DNA of 64,000 bases from CAVWGP01 sp963754645 (GTDB lineage: Bacteria > Pseudomonadota > Alphaproteobacteria > Bin65): assembly GCA_963754645.1 (NCBI GenBank), contig CAVWGP010000005.1:4185-68184 (forward strand), in the 5' to 3' direction. A model generated the notes under the pieces. The model was not told the origin of the DNA, searched no databases, and saw only the letters and a list, made by a program, of their open reading frames with translations. Position 1 is the first letter of the stretch. Each line of letters starts with the position of its first letter. This document shows positions 31,784 to 40,624 of this stretch, piece after piece. The position numbers and the translations under genes were made by a program.

Positions 31784-32685
31784 CGACCTCGGCTTCCCGC
31801 AAGCCGGTGGCGAGGAAATTGAAGCCGATCACCAGCGTCGAGATCGCCAGCGCCGGGATCAGCGTCATGTGCGGGAACACATAGATGATGCCCGTAGCTT
31901 TCCTTGACCATGCCGCCCCAATCGGGATCGGGCGGCGGCAGGCCGACGCCGAGGAAGCCGAGCACGCCGATGGCGATCGTCGTGTAGCCGAGGCGCAGGA
32001 AGAAATCGACCAGCAGCGGCCCCTTCGCGTTGGGCAGGATTTCGACCAGCATGATGTAGAAAATGCCTTCGCCGCGCATGCGCGCCGCCGCCACGTAGTC
32101 GCGGTTTTTCACGTCGAGCGTCACGGCGCGCACGATCCGGGCGATGATCGGCGCGTTGGTCACGGCAATGACGACGACGATGTTGAAGGCCGAGGCGCCG
32201 AATTTCGCGATCACGATGAGGTAGAGGATGATTTTCGGGAACGCCAGCAGGATATCGCCCAGTCGCATGATGAAAGAATCGAGCCAGCCGCCGCGATAGC
32301 CGGCGAGCAGGCCGAGCAGCGTGCCCAGGATCAGCGCGAGAATGACGGCGGCCGGCACCACGGTGAGCACGGTGCGCGCGCCCCAGATCAGGCGCGAGAG
32401 GATGTCGCGCCCGAGCATGTCGACGCCGAGCCAGTGCGCTGCGCTGGGAAACGGATTGGCGATCTGCGCCGGATCGACCTTGTTGGGCGGAAACGGCGCG
32501 ATCCACGGCGCCAGCAACGCCAGCACCGCCCAGAACAGGATGATCGAAGCGCCGATCGCGCCGATGCGCGAACGTCCCAGCGCCGAGACGAATTGCGCGA
32601 GCAGGGAACGGCGCGCGCCCGGCGCCGCGGTTTCGGCGCGCAGGGCCCGCGCTTCGAGGGCGATGTTGGGGCCGAGCTCGTTCAT
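31776..32685 (-). CDS. ABC transporter permease, DppC/OppC type (importer 2), one frameshift
   Basis: Inner-membrane subunit of importer 2. It contains WLGVDMLGRDILSRLIWGAR, the DppC signature, and the EAA-like loop in AARMRGEGIFYIMLVEILPN. Near 31,890 one extra G shifts the frame. Correcting it gives YGIIYVFPHMTLIPALAIST followed by LVIGFNFLATGLREAEVDG and a stop at 31776, which is the normal family ending and reaches 302 residues. The uncorrected frame would run on to 31,696. The ATG at 32685 overlaps the DppB stop by 4 bp. Confidence 0.82.
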
Positions 32686-33620
32686 ACGCTGATCCTCGGA
32701 TCGAGGCGGCGATAGCCGAGATCGCCGAACAGCTGGGTCAGCATCGTGACCGTGACCGCGACCAGCGTTCCCGCCTCGATGATGGCGATGTCCTTGGCCA
32801 GCGCCGCTTCGAGCATCATGCGCCCGAAACCCGGATAGGCGAACAGGGTCTCGACGACGACGAGGCCGGACACGAGATAGTTGAGTTGCAGAAGAATCAC
32901 GGTGAACGGCGTGATCAGCGCGTTGCGCGTCGCGTGCTTGACGACGACGGCGCGGAACGGCATGCCCTTCAAGGTGGCGGTGCGGATGAAGGGCTGGCGC
33001 ATGACCTCGACCATCGATTGTCGGATCATGGCGATGAGATAGCCGGCGTCGTAGAGCGTGACGACGAGCACCGGCAGCACGAACTGGCTCCACACCGGCC
33101 AGCCGCCGCTATCGGTCAGCGGCGAGGTTCCCGGCAACAGGCCGAGCCAGACGACGAAGATCGCGAGCAGGAACACGCCCATGGCGAATTCGGGGATCGA
33201 GGCGTTGAGCGACGAGAAGATCGAGACCGCGCGATCGAGCGGGCTGCGCTCGCGCATGCCGGCGAGCACGCCGAACAGGATCGACACCGGCACGATGATG
33301 GCGAAGCATACCGCCGCCAGCAGCAGCGTGTTGCCGAGCCGGTCCCACATCACGTCGGCCACCGGCTGGCGATAGACGATCGAATTGCCGAAATCGCCGG
33401 TCAGCGCGGCGGCGAGCCATTCGACGTAGCGGATGACGACCGGCCGGTCGAGCCGCATCTCCTTGGTCAGCGTGTCGACCTGATCCTGCAGCGCGTAGGG
33501 GCCGAGAATTTTGCGCGCCACGTCGCCCGGCGACAGCTCGTTGAGCGCGAACACGAGCGCCGAGATGACGACGAGCGTCAACAGCATGTTGACGATCTGG
33601 CGAGCGAGATAGCGTGTCAT
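32682..33620 (-). CDS. ABC transporter permease, DppB/OppB type (importer 2)
   Basis: Intact membrane subunit of 312 residues. The N-terminal helix MTRYLARQIVNMLLTLVVIS, the NELSPGDVARKILGP segment and the TLKGMPFRAVVVKHATRNA loop are typical. I chose ATG 33620 (MTRYLARQ) over the open frame to 33,707 because the latter reads through repeat-rich DNA. It lies downstream of the binding-protein gene, separated by 216 bp that contain a strong hairpin. Confidence 0.9.
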   Translation of the reverse strand: MTRYLARQIVNMLLTLVVISALVFALNELSPGDVARKILGPYALQDQVDTLTKEMRLDRPVVIRYVEWLAAALTGDFGNSIVYRQPVADVMWDRLGNTLLLAAVCFAIIVPVSILFGVLAGMRERSPLDRAVSIFSSLNASIPEFAMGVFLLAIFVVWLGLLPGTSPLTDSGGWPVWSQFVLPVLVVTLYDAGYLIAMIRQSMVEVMRQPFIRTATLKGMPFRAVVVKHATRNALITPFTVILLQLNYLVSGLVVVETLFAYPGFGRMMLEAALAKDIAIIEAGTLVAVTVTMLTQLFGDLGYRRLDPRISV

Positions 33621-33655
33621 GCCAACGGCCCCAAGGATTGACCGATGCTTGTGCG

Positions 33656-33743
33656 GTAGGGGCGCACCGCCGTGCGCCCTGTCGATGCCGGGCACCAGCC
33701 CCGGCAACTGGAAATTCCAGGGCGCACAGCGGTGCGCCCCTAC
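33656..33743. repeat. 88-bp nested hairpin between binding-protein and permease genes
   Basis: The arms 33,656-33,681 and 33,718-33,743 are complementary at 25 of 26 positions (outer sequence GTAGGGGCGCACC). Within the loop lies a second stem, TGCCGGG with CCCGGCA. It sits in the intercistronic gap of importer 2. Such hairpins can stabilise the upstream binding-protein mRNA and limit read-through to the membrane genes; it may also simply be a REP-type repeat. Confidence 0.75.
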
Positions 33744-33836
33744 GGTTGCGAAAACGAGCGGGCGGCCGAGATGGACTCCGCCGCCCGCTACGATCGATTC
33801 AGGAAACGCAATCGAGGCGCAACAACCCGCCGATCG

Positions 33837-35504
33837 TCACGCTTCGATCCACACATCCTTGGCCTCGATGTAGATCGAGGGATGGATCTTGTAGCCCTTG
33901 ATCTTCTTATCGGTGTAGTTGAACACCGCGCGCCACACCGGGACCACGACGGGTCCGTCTTCGAGCATGATGCGCTCGATCTTGCCCATCACGGACTTGC
34001 GCTTAGCGAGATCGAGATAGCCCTCGGCCTCGGTGATCAGCTTGTCGAACTCGGCATTCGACCAGGCCGATTCGTTCCACGCCGCGCCGGTGCGGTAGGC
34101 GAGCGCCAGCACCATGGTGCCGAGCGGGCGATGCGCCCAGGTGGTGAAGCCGAACGGCACCTTGGTCCATACGTCCCAATATTGCGTCGACGGCATGACG
34201 TTGATCTTGACCCGGATGCCGGCCTCCTTCCATTGCTCGACCATGGTTTGCACGGCGAGCAACTCCCAATCCGGCGCCGGGCGGCAAGCGATCTCGGTGT
34301 CGATGCCGTTCGGATGGCCGGCGGCGGCGAGCAGCGCCTTGGCCTTGGCGACGTCGCGCTTCATGAAGCCGACATCGACATACTCCGGATGCGCCGGCGA
34401 GACGTGATGATGCTCGCCCGCCTTGCCGAGCCCGCGATGCGCCGCCTTGAGCACCGCTTCCGTATCGGTCGCGAAGCGCAGGGCCTGGCGCACGCGCTTG
34501 TCGTCGAACGGCTTGATCGGATGCACGCGCGCGACCGCCGTATAACCCGTATCGACGGCGTTGACCTGCATGTGCTGCAGGCGTTCGACCGCCGGCAGCG
34601 TCGCGATGGCGCCCTGATAGATCATGTCGACCTGTTTCGAGGCCAGCGCGCCGATCTGGGCCGCCGGATCTTCGCCGAGGTCGATGATCTCGAAGCGGTC
34701 GATATGCGCGCCGCCGCCCCAATGGCCGGATTTGCGCGCGGTGAACACGGCGCGCTTGCCGACATCGAGCTCGACCATCTCGAAGGCGCCGGTGCCGTTC
34801 GAGCCGACCTTGAACTCGCCGTTCTCGGCCGGATCCGTCATCAGCGCCGGATAGTGGAACAGCGCTTCGGGAACGGCGAGGAACGCCGATTTACCGTTGA
34901 TCTTGATGGTGAAGTCGTCGACCTTCTGGATCGCGTTGGCATCCCACAGCCGGGTCGAGGTTTTCTTCTTCTGCGTCTTGGGATCGACTTCGTCGGTCTC
35001 GTAGGTGTCGAGGATGAAGCCGCGCAGCAGGCCCACGGTTGAGGAGCCGGTTTTGGCGTCGAGCAGGCGCTTCAGGTTCCACACCGCGTCGTCGGCGGTG
35101 AACTTCTTGCCCTTGCGCCAAGTCACGTCCTTGCGCAGCGCGAGCGTCCAGGTCTTGAGATCGGGCGTCGCCTCCCACTTTTCGACGAGCATCGGCCGCG
35201 TGACGTTGTCGATGCCGGTATAGGTGAGATAGTCGAGCACCTGGCGCGCGGCATTGGCGCCCTCGATCCACGAATAGGTGTGCGGGCTCTTCAAATCCTG
35301 CACGCGCATGCCGAGGCGCAGGATGCCGCCCTTTTTCGGCGTGCCCTGCGCCAGCGCCGGCGCCGGCAGGCCCGCCATGCCGTAGGCCAGCGGCGCGGCC
35401 ACGCCGAGAAGCGTTGCGACGCGCAGGAATTCGCGGCGGCCGAGCTTGCCCTCGGCAAATTCCCGGCCCGCCATCTTGACGACTGGATGTTCGCGATCTG
35501 CCAT
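33837..35504 (-). CDS. ABC transporter substrate-binding protein, family 5 (importer 2)
   Basis: First gene of importer 2, 555 residues. A Tat-type signal (KLGRREFLRVATLLGVAAP) is preceded by a longer cytoplasmic tail than usual. The family 5 features include KKGGILRLGMRVQDLKSPHT, FTADDAVWNLKRLLD and FDDKRVRQALRFATD. The start at 35504 has GGGAGG 6 bp upstream; an open frame to 35,579 is not supported. It is followed by both permeases and the fused ATPase and diverges from a 2OG-Fe(II) oxygenase, which may act on the imported compound. Confidence 0.9.
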   Translation of the reverse strand: MADREHPVVKMAGREFAEGKLGRREFLRVATLLGVAAPLAYGMAGLPAPALAQGTPKKGGILRLGMRVQDLKSPHTYSWIEGANAARQVLDYLTYTGIDNVTRPMLVEKWEATPDLKTWTLALRKDVTWRKGKKFTADDAVWNLKRLLDAKTGSSTVGLLRGFILDTYETDEVDPKTQKKKTSTRLWDANAIQKVDDFTIKINGKSAFLAVPEALFHYPALMTDPAENGEFKVGSNGTGAFEMVELDVGKRAVFTARKSGHWGGGAHIDRFEIIDLGEDPAAQIGALASKQVDMIYQGAIATLPAVERLQHMQVNAVDTGYTAVARVHPIKPFDDKRVRQALRFATDTEAVLKAAHRGLGKAGEHHHVSPAHPEYVDVGFMKRDVAKAKALLAAAGHPNGIDTEIACRPAPDWELLAVQTMVEQWKEAGIRVKINVMPSTQYWDVWTKVPFGFTTWAHRPLGTMVLALAYRTGAAWNESAWSNAEFDKLITEAEGYLDLAKRKSVMGKIERIMLEDGPVVVPVWRAVFNYTDKKIKGYKIHPSIYIEAKDVWIEA

Positions 35505-35631
35505 GTCTAGCCTCCCATGCGTGATATTGTTTGGATCGCCGTTCGATGCCGAGACTAGTATGACGCGGCGCGGCGCCACAAGCTATGTTATGAAAGATTG
35601 CAGCGAACCCAGGCGGCGCCCCGAGACACCG
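35505..35631. promoter_or_regulatory. Divergent region between importer 2 and the 2OG-Fe(II) oxygenase
   Basis: A 127-bp region, more AT-rich than its surroundings, with TATGTTATGA about 45 bp before the oxygenase start, which could be a -10 region. No clear operator is visible. Divergent layout suggests shared control. Confidence 0.35.
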
Positions 35632-36684
35632 ATGCCCACGGAAATTCCCTTCGTCGATGCCGGCCCCTTTTTCGCGCCGCCCTCGCCGGCGCGCGATGCG
35701 GCGGATCGCGCGTTCTTCGCCGCCGCCTCGGGATCGGGCTTCGCGCTCGCCGGCGGGCTGCCGGCTTCGATTCCGTCGGGCGCCGCGGCGCGCGCGGGTT
35801 TGCTGCGGATTTTTTCCTTGCCCGAAAACGAAAAGCGGCGGCTGTGGCGGCGCAAATTCGATCCGGCGCAGGCCGCCGTCTATCGCGGCTTCTTCCCGCT
35901 GCAGAACGGCGGCACGACCTACAAGGAAGGCATCGACATGGGCCCGGATCTCGCCGATGCGCGCTGGCGGCCCGATCCCGCCGATCCGCTCACCGAGGCG
36001 ACGCCGCTGCCCGGCGACGCGCTGCTGCCCGGCTGGCGCGAAGCCGCCGCCGATTACTATCGCGGCATGGCGCGGCTGGGTGCGGCGCTGATGCGCTCGC
36101 TCGCGCGCGGCCTGGGGCTGCCCGAAGCGTTCTTCGATGATGCCTTCACCGGCGGAATTTCGACCTTGCGCCTGATCCGCTATCCGGTGCGGCCCGCCAA
36201 CTCCTTCGCCGGCGCCGATCTGGCCCAGGTCTTCGTCGAGCACCGGGGCGCGCGCCGGCACCTGATCGGCGGCGCCCATGTCGATTCGGGGTTCGTCACG
36301 CTGCTGGCGCAGGACGGCGTCGAGGGTTTGCAGGCGCGCGCGCGCGACGGCGCCTGGATCGACGTGCCGCCGCAAGAGGGCGCGCTCGCGGTCAATTTCG
36401 GCGGCGTGCTGGAACGCTGGACCGGCGGCATCGTCAAGGCGACCGAGCACCGCGTGATCGCGCCCGCGCGCGAGCGCTGCTCGATCCCGTTCTTCTTCGA
36501 GCCGCGCGTCGATGCCGTCATCCGCCCCTACCCCGGCGGCCCGGATTTCGCGCCCTTCACCTATGGCGATCATCTCTGGGCGGCGATGACGCGCTTCATC
36601 GAATTCCGCGGCCTCGACGACCTGCGCAAACCGCGCGGCGCGGTGCAAGCGGCGAAGGGGGGCGGCGTAAGGGATTGTGTTAAG
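35632..36684 (+). CDS. 2-oxoglutarate/Fe(II)-dependent oxygenase (isopenicillin N synthase-like), 3' end altered
   Basis: A non-heme iron oxygenase. The iron ligands are His216 and Asp218 (GGAHVDSG) and His273 (TEHRV), and the 2OG-binding Arg282/Ser284 are in RCSIPFFF. The N-terminal DIOX_N-type region is present (FVDAGPFFAPP). The usual end of the family, FIEFRGLDDLRK, is reached near 36,630. No stop follows: the frame continues through the palindromic repeat and IS110 to 38,013. The native stop was therefore probably lost when the repeat arrived, or is hidden by an indel near 36,668 where another frame has TAA. The listed end is where the repeat starts. A hydroxylase for a substrate delivered by importer 2 is plausible. 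Confidence 0.8.
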
Positions 36685-36805
36685 TCGTCATCCCGACCGG
36701 AGCGCGCGTTTGCGCGCGGAGCGGCGGATCGCACAGCGATCCGCGGGACCTCGCGCGGACGGGCGTATTGCCGCCGCGCGCACACGTGCCAGTCCGACCG
36801 AGGTC
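36685..36805. repeat. Palindromic repeat copy 2, left part (split by IS110)
   Basis: Begins with the same sequence as copy 1 at 29,600 and contains an extra small hairpin around CGGATCGCACAGCGATCCG. Its right part is at 38,031-38,067. The outermost 21 bp (36,685-36,705) are perfectly complementary to 38,047-38,067, so the two pieces are the halves of one palindrome interrupted by the insertion. Confidence 0.85.
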
Positions 36806-36837
36806 CTTGTATCTGTTCGTGCGAGGCAAGATTGAGA

Positions 36838-36902
36838 GCAGGTGGGATGGCGGGCCGAAGCGACCGTTCGCGAGTGAGGCGTAGGCCCGCCATCCCACCT
36901 GC
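36838..36902 (+). repeat. 19-bp perfect stem-loop near the IS110 left end
   Basis: Arms 36,838-36,856 and 36,884-36,902 (GCAGGTGGGATGGCGGGCC and complement) are perfect, with a 27-nt loop. It lies between the left core and the two guide loops. It could be the 5' stem-loop of the bridge RNA, a barrier to incoming transcription, or part of the end structure recognised by the recombinase. Confidence 0.7.
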
Positions 36903-37078
36903 GGACGCGGTGTGCGTTGGTCGGATTGCGGGTAAAGTAAGGCCCGCGGTGGCGGGCGGGAGCCCGAAGGTCCCTGGGGCCAATAAGCCCGAAGTGGAGC
37001 GTGGCGCCCGCCGTTGTTCCTCAGAACCCGGACAGTCGCTTGGGCCGCCTGGCGAGCCCGGATTTGCAAGGATGGGTC
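36903..37078 (+). ncRNA. Candidate bridge RNA of the IS110 element
   Basis: Between the left end and the transposase start two similar internal loops can be folded. Loop 1 has outer stem GGCGGGCG (36,951-36,958) with CGCCCGCC (37,005-37,012) and inner stem GGGC/GCCC. Its left side holds AGGTCCCT (36,968-36,975), close to the left target flank, and its right side CGAAGTGGAG (36,990-36,999), the exact complement of CTCCACTTCG at 38,029-38,038. Loop 2 has outer stem ACCC/GGGT and inner stem GGGC/GCCC. Its left side GACAGTCGCT (37,031-37,040) is identical to the right end of the element (38,021-38,030), and its right side ends CAAG, complementary to CTTG at the left end. Ends of the RNA are approximate. 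Confidence 0.75.
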
Positions 37079-38013
37079 ATGGAACAGGAAATCTTTGTTG
37101 GCATCGATGTCGCGAAACGCGAATTGGTGGTGCACGTCCGACCGCGGGGCGAGACCTTTTCCGTCACGCGCGACAGCGCCGGTTTGGTCGAGCTGGTCGA
37201 GCGGTTGCGTCGATTGCAGCGCGGTTGATTGTGCTCGAAGCCACCGGCGGGTACGAGCAGGTTGTGGCCGCGGCGATCGCCGCCGAGGCATTGCCCTTGG
37301 CGGTGGTCAATCCGCGCCAGATCCGCGATTTTGCGCGCGCCAGCGGCCGCGCGGCCAAAACCGACCGGCTTGACGCCGAGGTCATCGCGCACTTCGCCGA
37401 CGTCATTCGGCCGGAGCCGCGCGCGTTGCCCGACGCGGCGCGCCGCGCCTTCGCCGAGCTTGTCGCCCGGCGGCGGCAGCTGATCGAGATCATCGTCGCC
37501 GAGAACAACCGGATGGAGCACTTGAGCCAGCCGCGTTTGATCCGCGGCGCGCAGCGCATCCAGGCCGCGTTGCAAAAGGAAGTCACCGAGCTCGAACGCG
37601 AGCTCGACGACACGATGCGCAACTCGCCGCTGTGGCGCGCCAACGAAGACCTGCTGACATCCGTCCCCGGCGTCGGCGACAAGACCGCGCGGGTCTTGAT
37701 CGCCGAACTCCCCGAGCTTGGCACGCTCACGCGGCGCCAGATCGCGCATCTGGCGGGGCTCGCGCCCATCAGCCGCGACAGCGGCACTTTCCGCGGCAAA
37801 CGTATGATCGGCGGCGGTCGCAAGTCGGTTCGCAACGCGATCTATATGGCAACATTGGTTGGCAGCGTTCACAACACGGTCATCCGCGATTACTACCGCC
37901 GGCTCGTCGCCGCCGGCAAAGCCAAGAAACTCGCCCTCATCGCCGCCGCACGCAAACTCCTAACGATCCTCAACGCCATTGTACGAGATCAACGGCCATG
38001 GCAAAGCGCTTGA
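37079..38013 (+). CDS. IS110-family transposase (DEDD recombinase), one frameshift
   Basis: An RNA-guided recombinase of the IS110 family, about 311 residues. The RuvC-like DEDD residues are in FVGIDVAKRELVVHV (Asp), VLEATGGYE (Glu) and KTDRLDAEVIAHF (two Asp). A coiled region follows, then the C-terminal Transposase_20 domain with SVPGVGDKTARVLIAELPE and the region of the catalytic Ser (ISRDSGTFRGKRMIGGG). The frame changes near 37,215: the 5' part would stop at 37,226-37,228, and the rest continues in the frame used by the oxygenase upstream. This may be an indel error or real inactivation. The start ATG 37079 follows the second guide loop directly. Confidence 0.85.
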
Positions 38014-38030
38014 CAACCAAGACAGTCGCT

Positions 38031-38067
38031 CCACTTCGCGCCTTCGGCGCTCCGGTCGGGATGACGA
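38031..38067. repeat. Palindromic repeat copy 2, right part (split by IS110)
   Basis: The sequence from CCACTTCGCG to GTCGGGATGACGA is the remaining arm of the palindrome whose left part ends at 36,805. Its first eight bases, with the CT core, are the right half of the IS110 target. Confidence 0.8.
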
Positions 38068-38145
38068 TTTTATTGAACCGGTTTCAAATGTTAGACTCGC
38101 TCCGCCGGACCGAATAAACACCATCGAACCTCGGGAGACTCAAGA

Positions 38146-40587
38146 ATGAAATCGCATGTTCGCGTCGCCGTTGTCGGCGGCGGCGTTGTCGGCTGCAGCG
38201 TGCTCTATCACCTGGCGAAAGCCGGCTGGAAAGACATCGTGCTGATCGAGCGCCTGGAGCTGACCTCGGGCTCGTCGTGGCACGCGGCGGGCGGCTTTCA
38301 TACGCTGAACGGCGACCCCAACGTCGCCAAGCTGCAAAGCTACACGGTCGGGCTCTACAAGGAGATCGAGGCGCTGTCGGGCCAATCCTGCGGCATTCAT
38401 TACACCGGCGGCTTGATGCTCGCCGGCACGCCGGAGCGCCTGGATTTTCTCAAGGTCGCCCACGCCAAGGGGCGCTATCTCGGCATGAACACCGAACTCG
38501 TCAGCCCGGCCGAGGCCAAGCGACTGCTGCCGCTGATCGACGACAAGCACTTCATCGGCGCGCTGTACGATCCGCTCGAAGGCCATCTCGATCCCTCGGG
38601 CACGACGCACGCCTATGCCGGCGCCGCGCGCAAGCTGGGCGCGGAAATCTATCGCCAGACCCGCGTCGTCGAACTGAACGCGCGCGCCGACGGCGGCTGG
38701 GACGTCGTCACCGACAAGGGCACGATCGTGGCCGAGCACGTCGTCAACGCCGCCGGGCTGTGGGCGCGCGAAGTGGGGCGCATGGCCGGCATCGCCCTGC
38801 CCGTGCTCGCCATGGAGCACATGTACATCGTCACCGAGGAAATGCCCGAGGTCGTCGAGATCAACCGCGCCACCGGCAAGGAGGTGTTGCACATCATCGA
38901 TTTCGAGGGCGAGGTTTATCTGCGCCAGGAAGGCAAGGGCATGCTGCTCGGCAGCTACGAGCGCGGCGGCGTGCCGTGGTCGCCCGACACGACGCCGTGG
39001 AGCTTCGGCCCCGAACTGCTGCCCGACGATCTCGACCGCATCGCGCCCAATCTCGAAATGGGCTTCAAGCATTTTCCCGCCATCGGCAAGGCGGGCATCA
39101 AGAAGGTCGTCAACGGCCCCTTCACCTTCACGCCCGACGGCAATCCGCTGGTCGGGCCGGTGCGCGGCCTCAGCAATTACTGGTGCGCGTGCGGCGTGAT
39201 GGCGGGCTTCAGCCAGGGCGGCGGCGTGGGCCTGGCGCTGGCCAATTGGATGACCCAGGGCGATCCGGGCTTCGACGTGTGGGGCATGGATGTGGCGCGC
39301 TTCGGCGGCTGGGCGACCAAGTCCTACACCAACGCCAAGGTGCGCGAGAATTACAGCCGGCGTTTCCGCATCCGCTTCCCCAACGAGGAACTGCCGGCGG
39401 CGCGGCCGCTGCGCTCCGTGCCGATCCACGACCGGCTCAAAGCCGAGAACGCCGTGTTCGGCGCCTCCTACGGTCTGGAATATCCGCTGTGGTACGCGCC
39501 CAAGGGCACGCCGCCCGAGGAGACCGTCACCTACCGGCGCTCGAATTCGTTTCCCCATGTCGCGGGCGAATGCGCCGCGGTGCGCGGCGGCGTCGGCATC
39601 ATGGAAGCGTCGAGCTACGGACGATTTATGGTCGAGGGGCCGGATGCGACTGCGTTCCTCGAGCGCGTCATGGCCAACCGGATGCCGGCCAAGGGCCGCA
39701 TGGCGCTCGCCCCGATGCTCAACCCGGCGGGCAAGCTGATCGGCGATTTCACCGTCGGCCGCCTCGCCCGCAACCGCTATTTCCTGGTCGGATCGAGCAT
39801 CGCCGAACTCTATTATTTGCGCTGGTTCGAGCGCCAGCGCGGCGATTTCTCGGTCGCGTTCCAATCCTTGCTGCAAAGCCAAGTGGGCCTGGCCATCGCC
39901 GGCCCGCAATCGCGCGCGCTGCTGGCGCGCGTGACGCGCGCCGATGTGTCGAACGCGGCTTGGCCGTTCCTGGCGCTGCGCCGCGTCGATATCGGCCTGG
40001 TGCCGGCCTTGGTCGGACGCGTCAGCTTCACCGGCGAGCTGGGCTACGAGCTCTGGGTGGCGCCGGACTATCAGCGCGCGCTCTACGACACCTTGCTCGA
40101 AGCCGGGCGCGATTTGGGCCTGCGCCATTTCGGCGGCCAGGCGCTCAATTCGCTCAGGCTCGAAAAGGGCTTCGGCTCCTGGGCGCGGGAATACCGGCCG
40201 ATCTATGGACCCCATGAAGCCGGCCTCGGCCGCTTCGTCCGCCTCGACAAGGGCGAGTTCATCGGCCGCGACGCGGCGGCGGCGGAAAAGAAGAGCGGCG
40301 GCGCAAGGCGCTTGTGCCTGTTCGCGGTCGTGGCGGAAGACGCCGCGGGGGTGGGCGCCGACGCCATGGGCGACGAGCCGATCTGGCACGGCGGCAAAGT
40401 GGTGGGCTGGGTAACCTCGGGCGGCTATGGCCACACGATCAAACAATCCCTCGCCCTCGGCTATGTCGAAGCTGGATTGGCGAACCGCGGCGACGGCTTC
40501 GAAATCGAAATCCTCGGCATGCGACGACCGGCGCGGATTCTCGAAAAGCCGCCCGTCGATCCCGAAGGATCGCGGATGCGGTCGTAG
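38146..40587 (+). CDS. FAD-dependent dehydrogenase with GcvT domain, dimethylglycine/sarcosine dehydrogenase-like (copy 2)
   Basis: A paralog of the protein at 24,363, 813 residues and intact. The FAD motif is VAVVGGGVVGCSVLYHL and the flavin-attachment region SGSSWHAAGGFHT. The GcvT-type C-terminal half starts near residue 430 and contains SFTGELGYELWVAP. It would oxidise an N-methylated amino acid, with folate as carbon acceptor. CGGGAG lies 9 bp before the ATG. It stands alone just after IS110, whereas copy 1 is linked to an MttB-type gene, so the two probably serve different substrates. Note Gly instead of Ala at a position near the putative flavin His. Confidence 0.88.
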   Translation: MKSHVRVAVVGGGVVGCSVLYHLAKAGWKDIVLIERLELTSGSSWHAAGGFHTLNGDPNVAKLQSYTVGLYKEIEALSGQSCGIHYTGGLMLAGTPERLDFLKVAHAKGRYLGMNTELVSPAEAKRLLPLIDDKHFIGALYDPLEGHLDPSGTTHAYAGAARKLGAEIYRQTRVVELNARADGGWDVVTDKGTIVAEHVVNAAGLWAREVGRMAGIALPVLAMEHMYIVTEEMPEVVEINRATGKEVLHIIDFEGEVYLRQEGKGMLLGSYERGGVPWSPDTTPWSFGPELLPDDLDRIAPNLEMGFKHFPAIGKAGIKKVVNGPFTFTPDGNPLVGPVRGLSNYWCACGVMAGFSQGGGVGLALANWMTQGDPGFDVWGMDVARFGGWATKSYTNAKVRENYSRRFRIRFPNEELPAARPLRSVPIHDRLKAENAVFGASYGLEYPLWYAPKGTPPEETVTYRRSNSFPHVAGECAAVRGGVGIMEASSYGRFMVEGPDATAFLERVMANRMPAKGRMALAPMLNPAGKLIGDFTVGRLARNRYFLVGSSIAELYYLRWFERQRGDFSVAFQSLLQSQVGLAIAGPQSRALLARVTRADVSNAAWPFLALRRVDIGLVPALVGRVSFTGELGYELWVAPDYQRALYDTLLEAGRDLGLRHFGGQALNSLRLEKGFGSWAREYRPIYGPHEAGLGRFVRLDKGEFIGRDAAAAEKKSGGARRLCLFAVVAEDAAGVGADAMGDEPIWHGGKVVGWVTSGGYGHTIKQSLALGYVEAGLANRGDGFEIEILGMRRPARILEKPPVDPEGSRMRS

Positions 40588-40624
40588 GGCCTTACGCAAA
40601 CTATCGCATTCCGCTATCGCGCCG

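Larger units (their letters stand above)
36806..38030 (+). mobile_element. IS110-family insertion sequence with CT core dinucleotides
   Basis: The element is bounded by CT at 36,806-36,807 and CT at 38,029-38,030. The empty site can be rebuilt from flanks as GAGGTC-CT-CCACTTCG, close to the same region of copy 1 (GAGGTCC-CT-CGACTTCG). The size is about 1.22 kb. It holds a 5' non-coding region with a two-lobed fold and one transposase gene. No terminal inverted repeat is evident, as expected for the IS110 group. It lies in the right arm of a palindromic repeat, a known preference of several IS110 elements. Confidence 0.85.
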
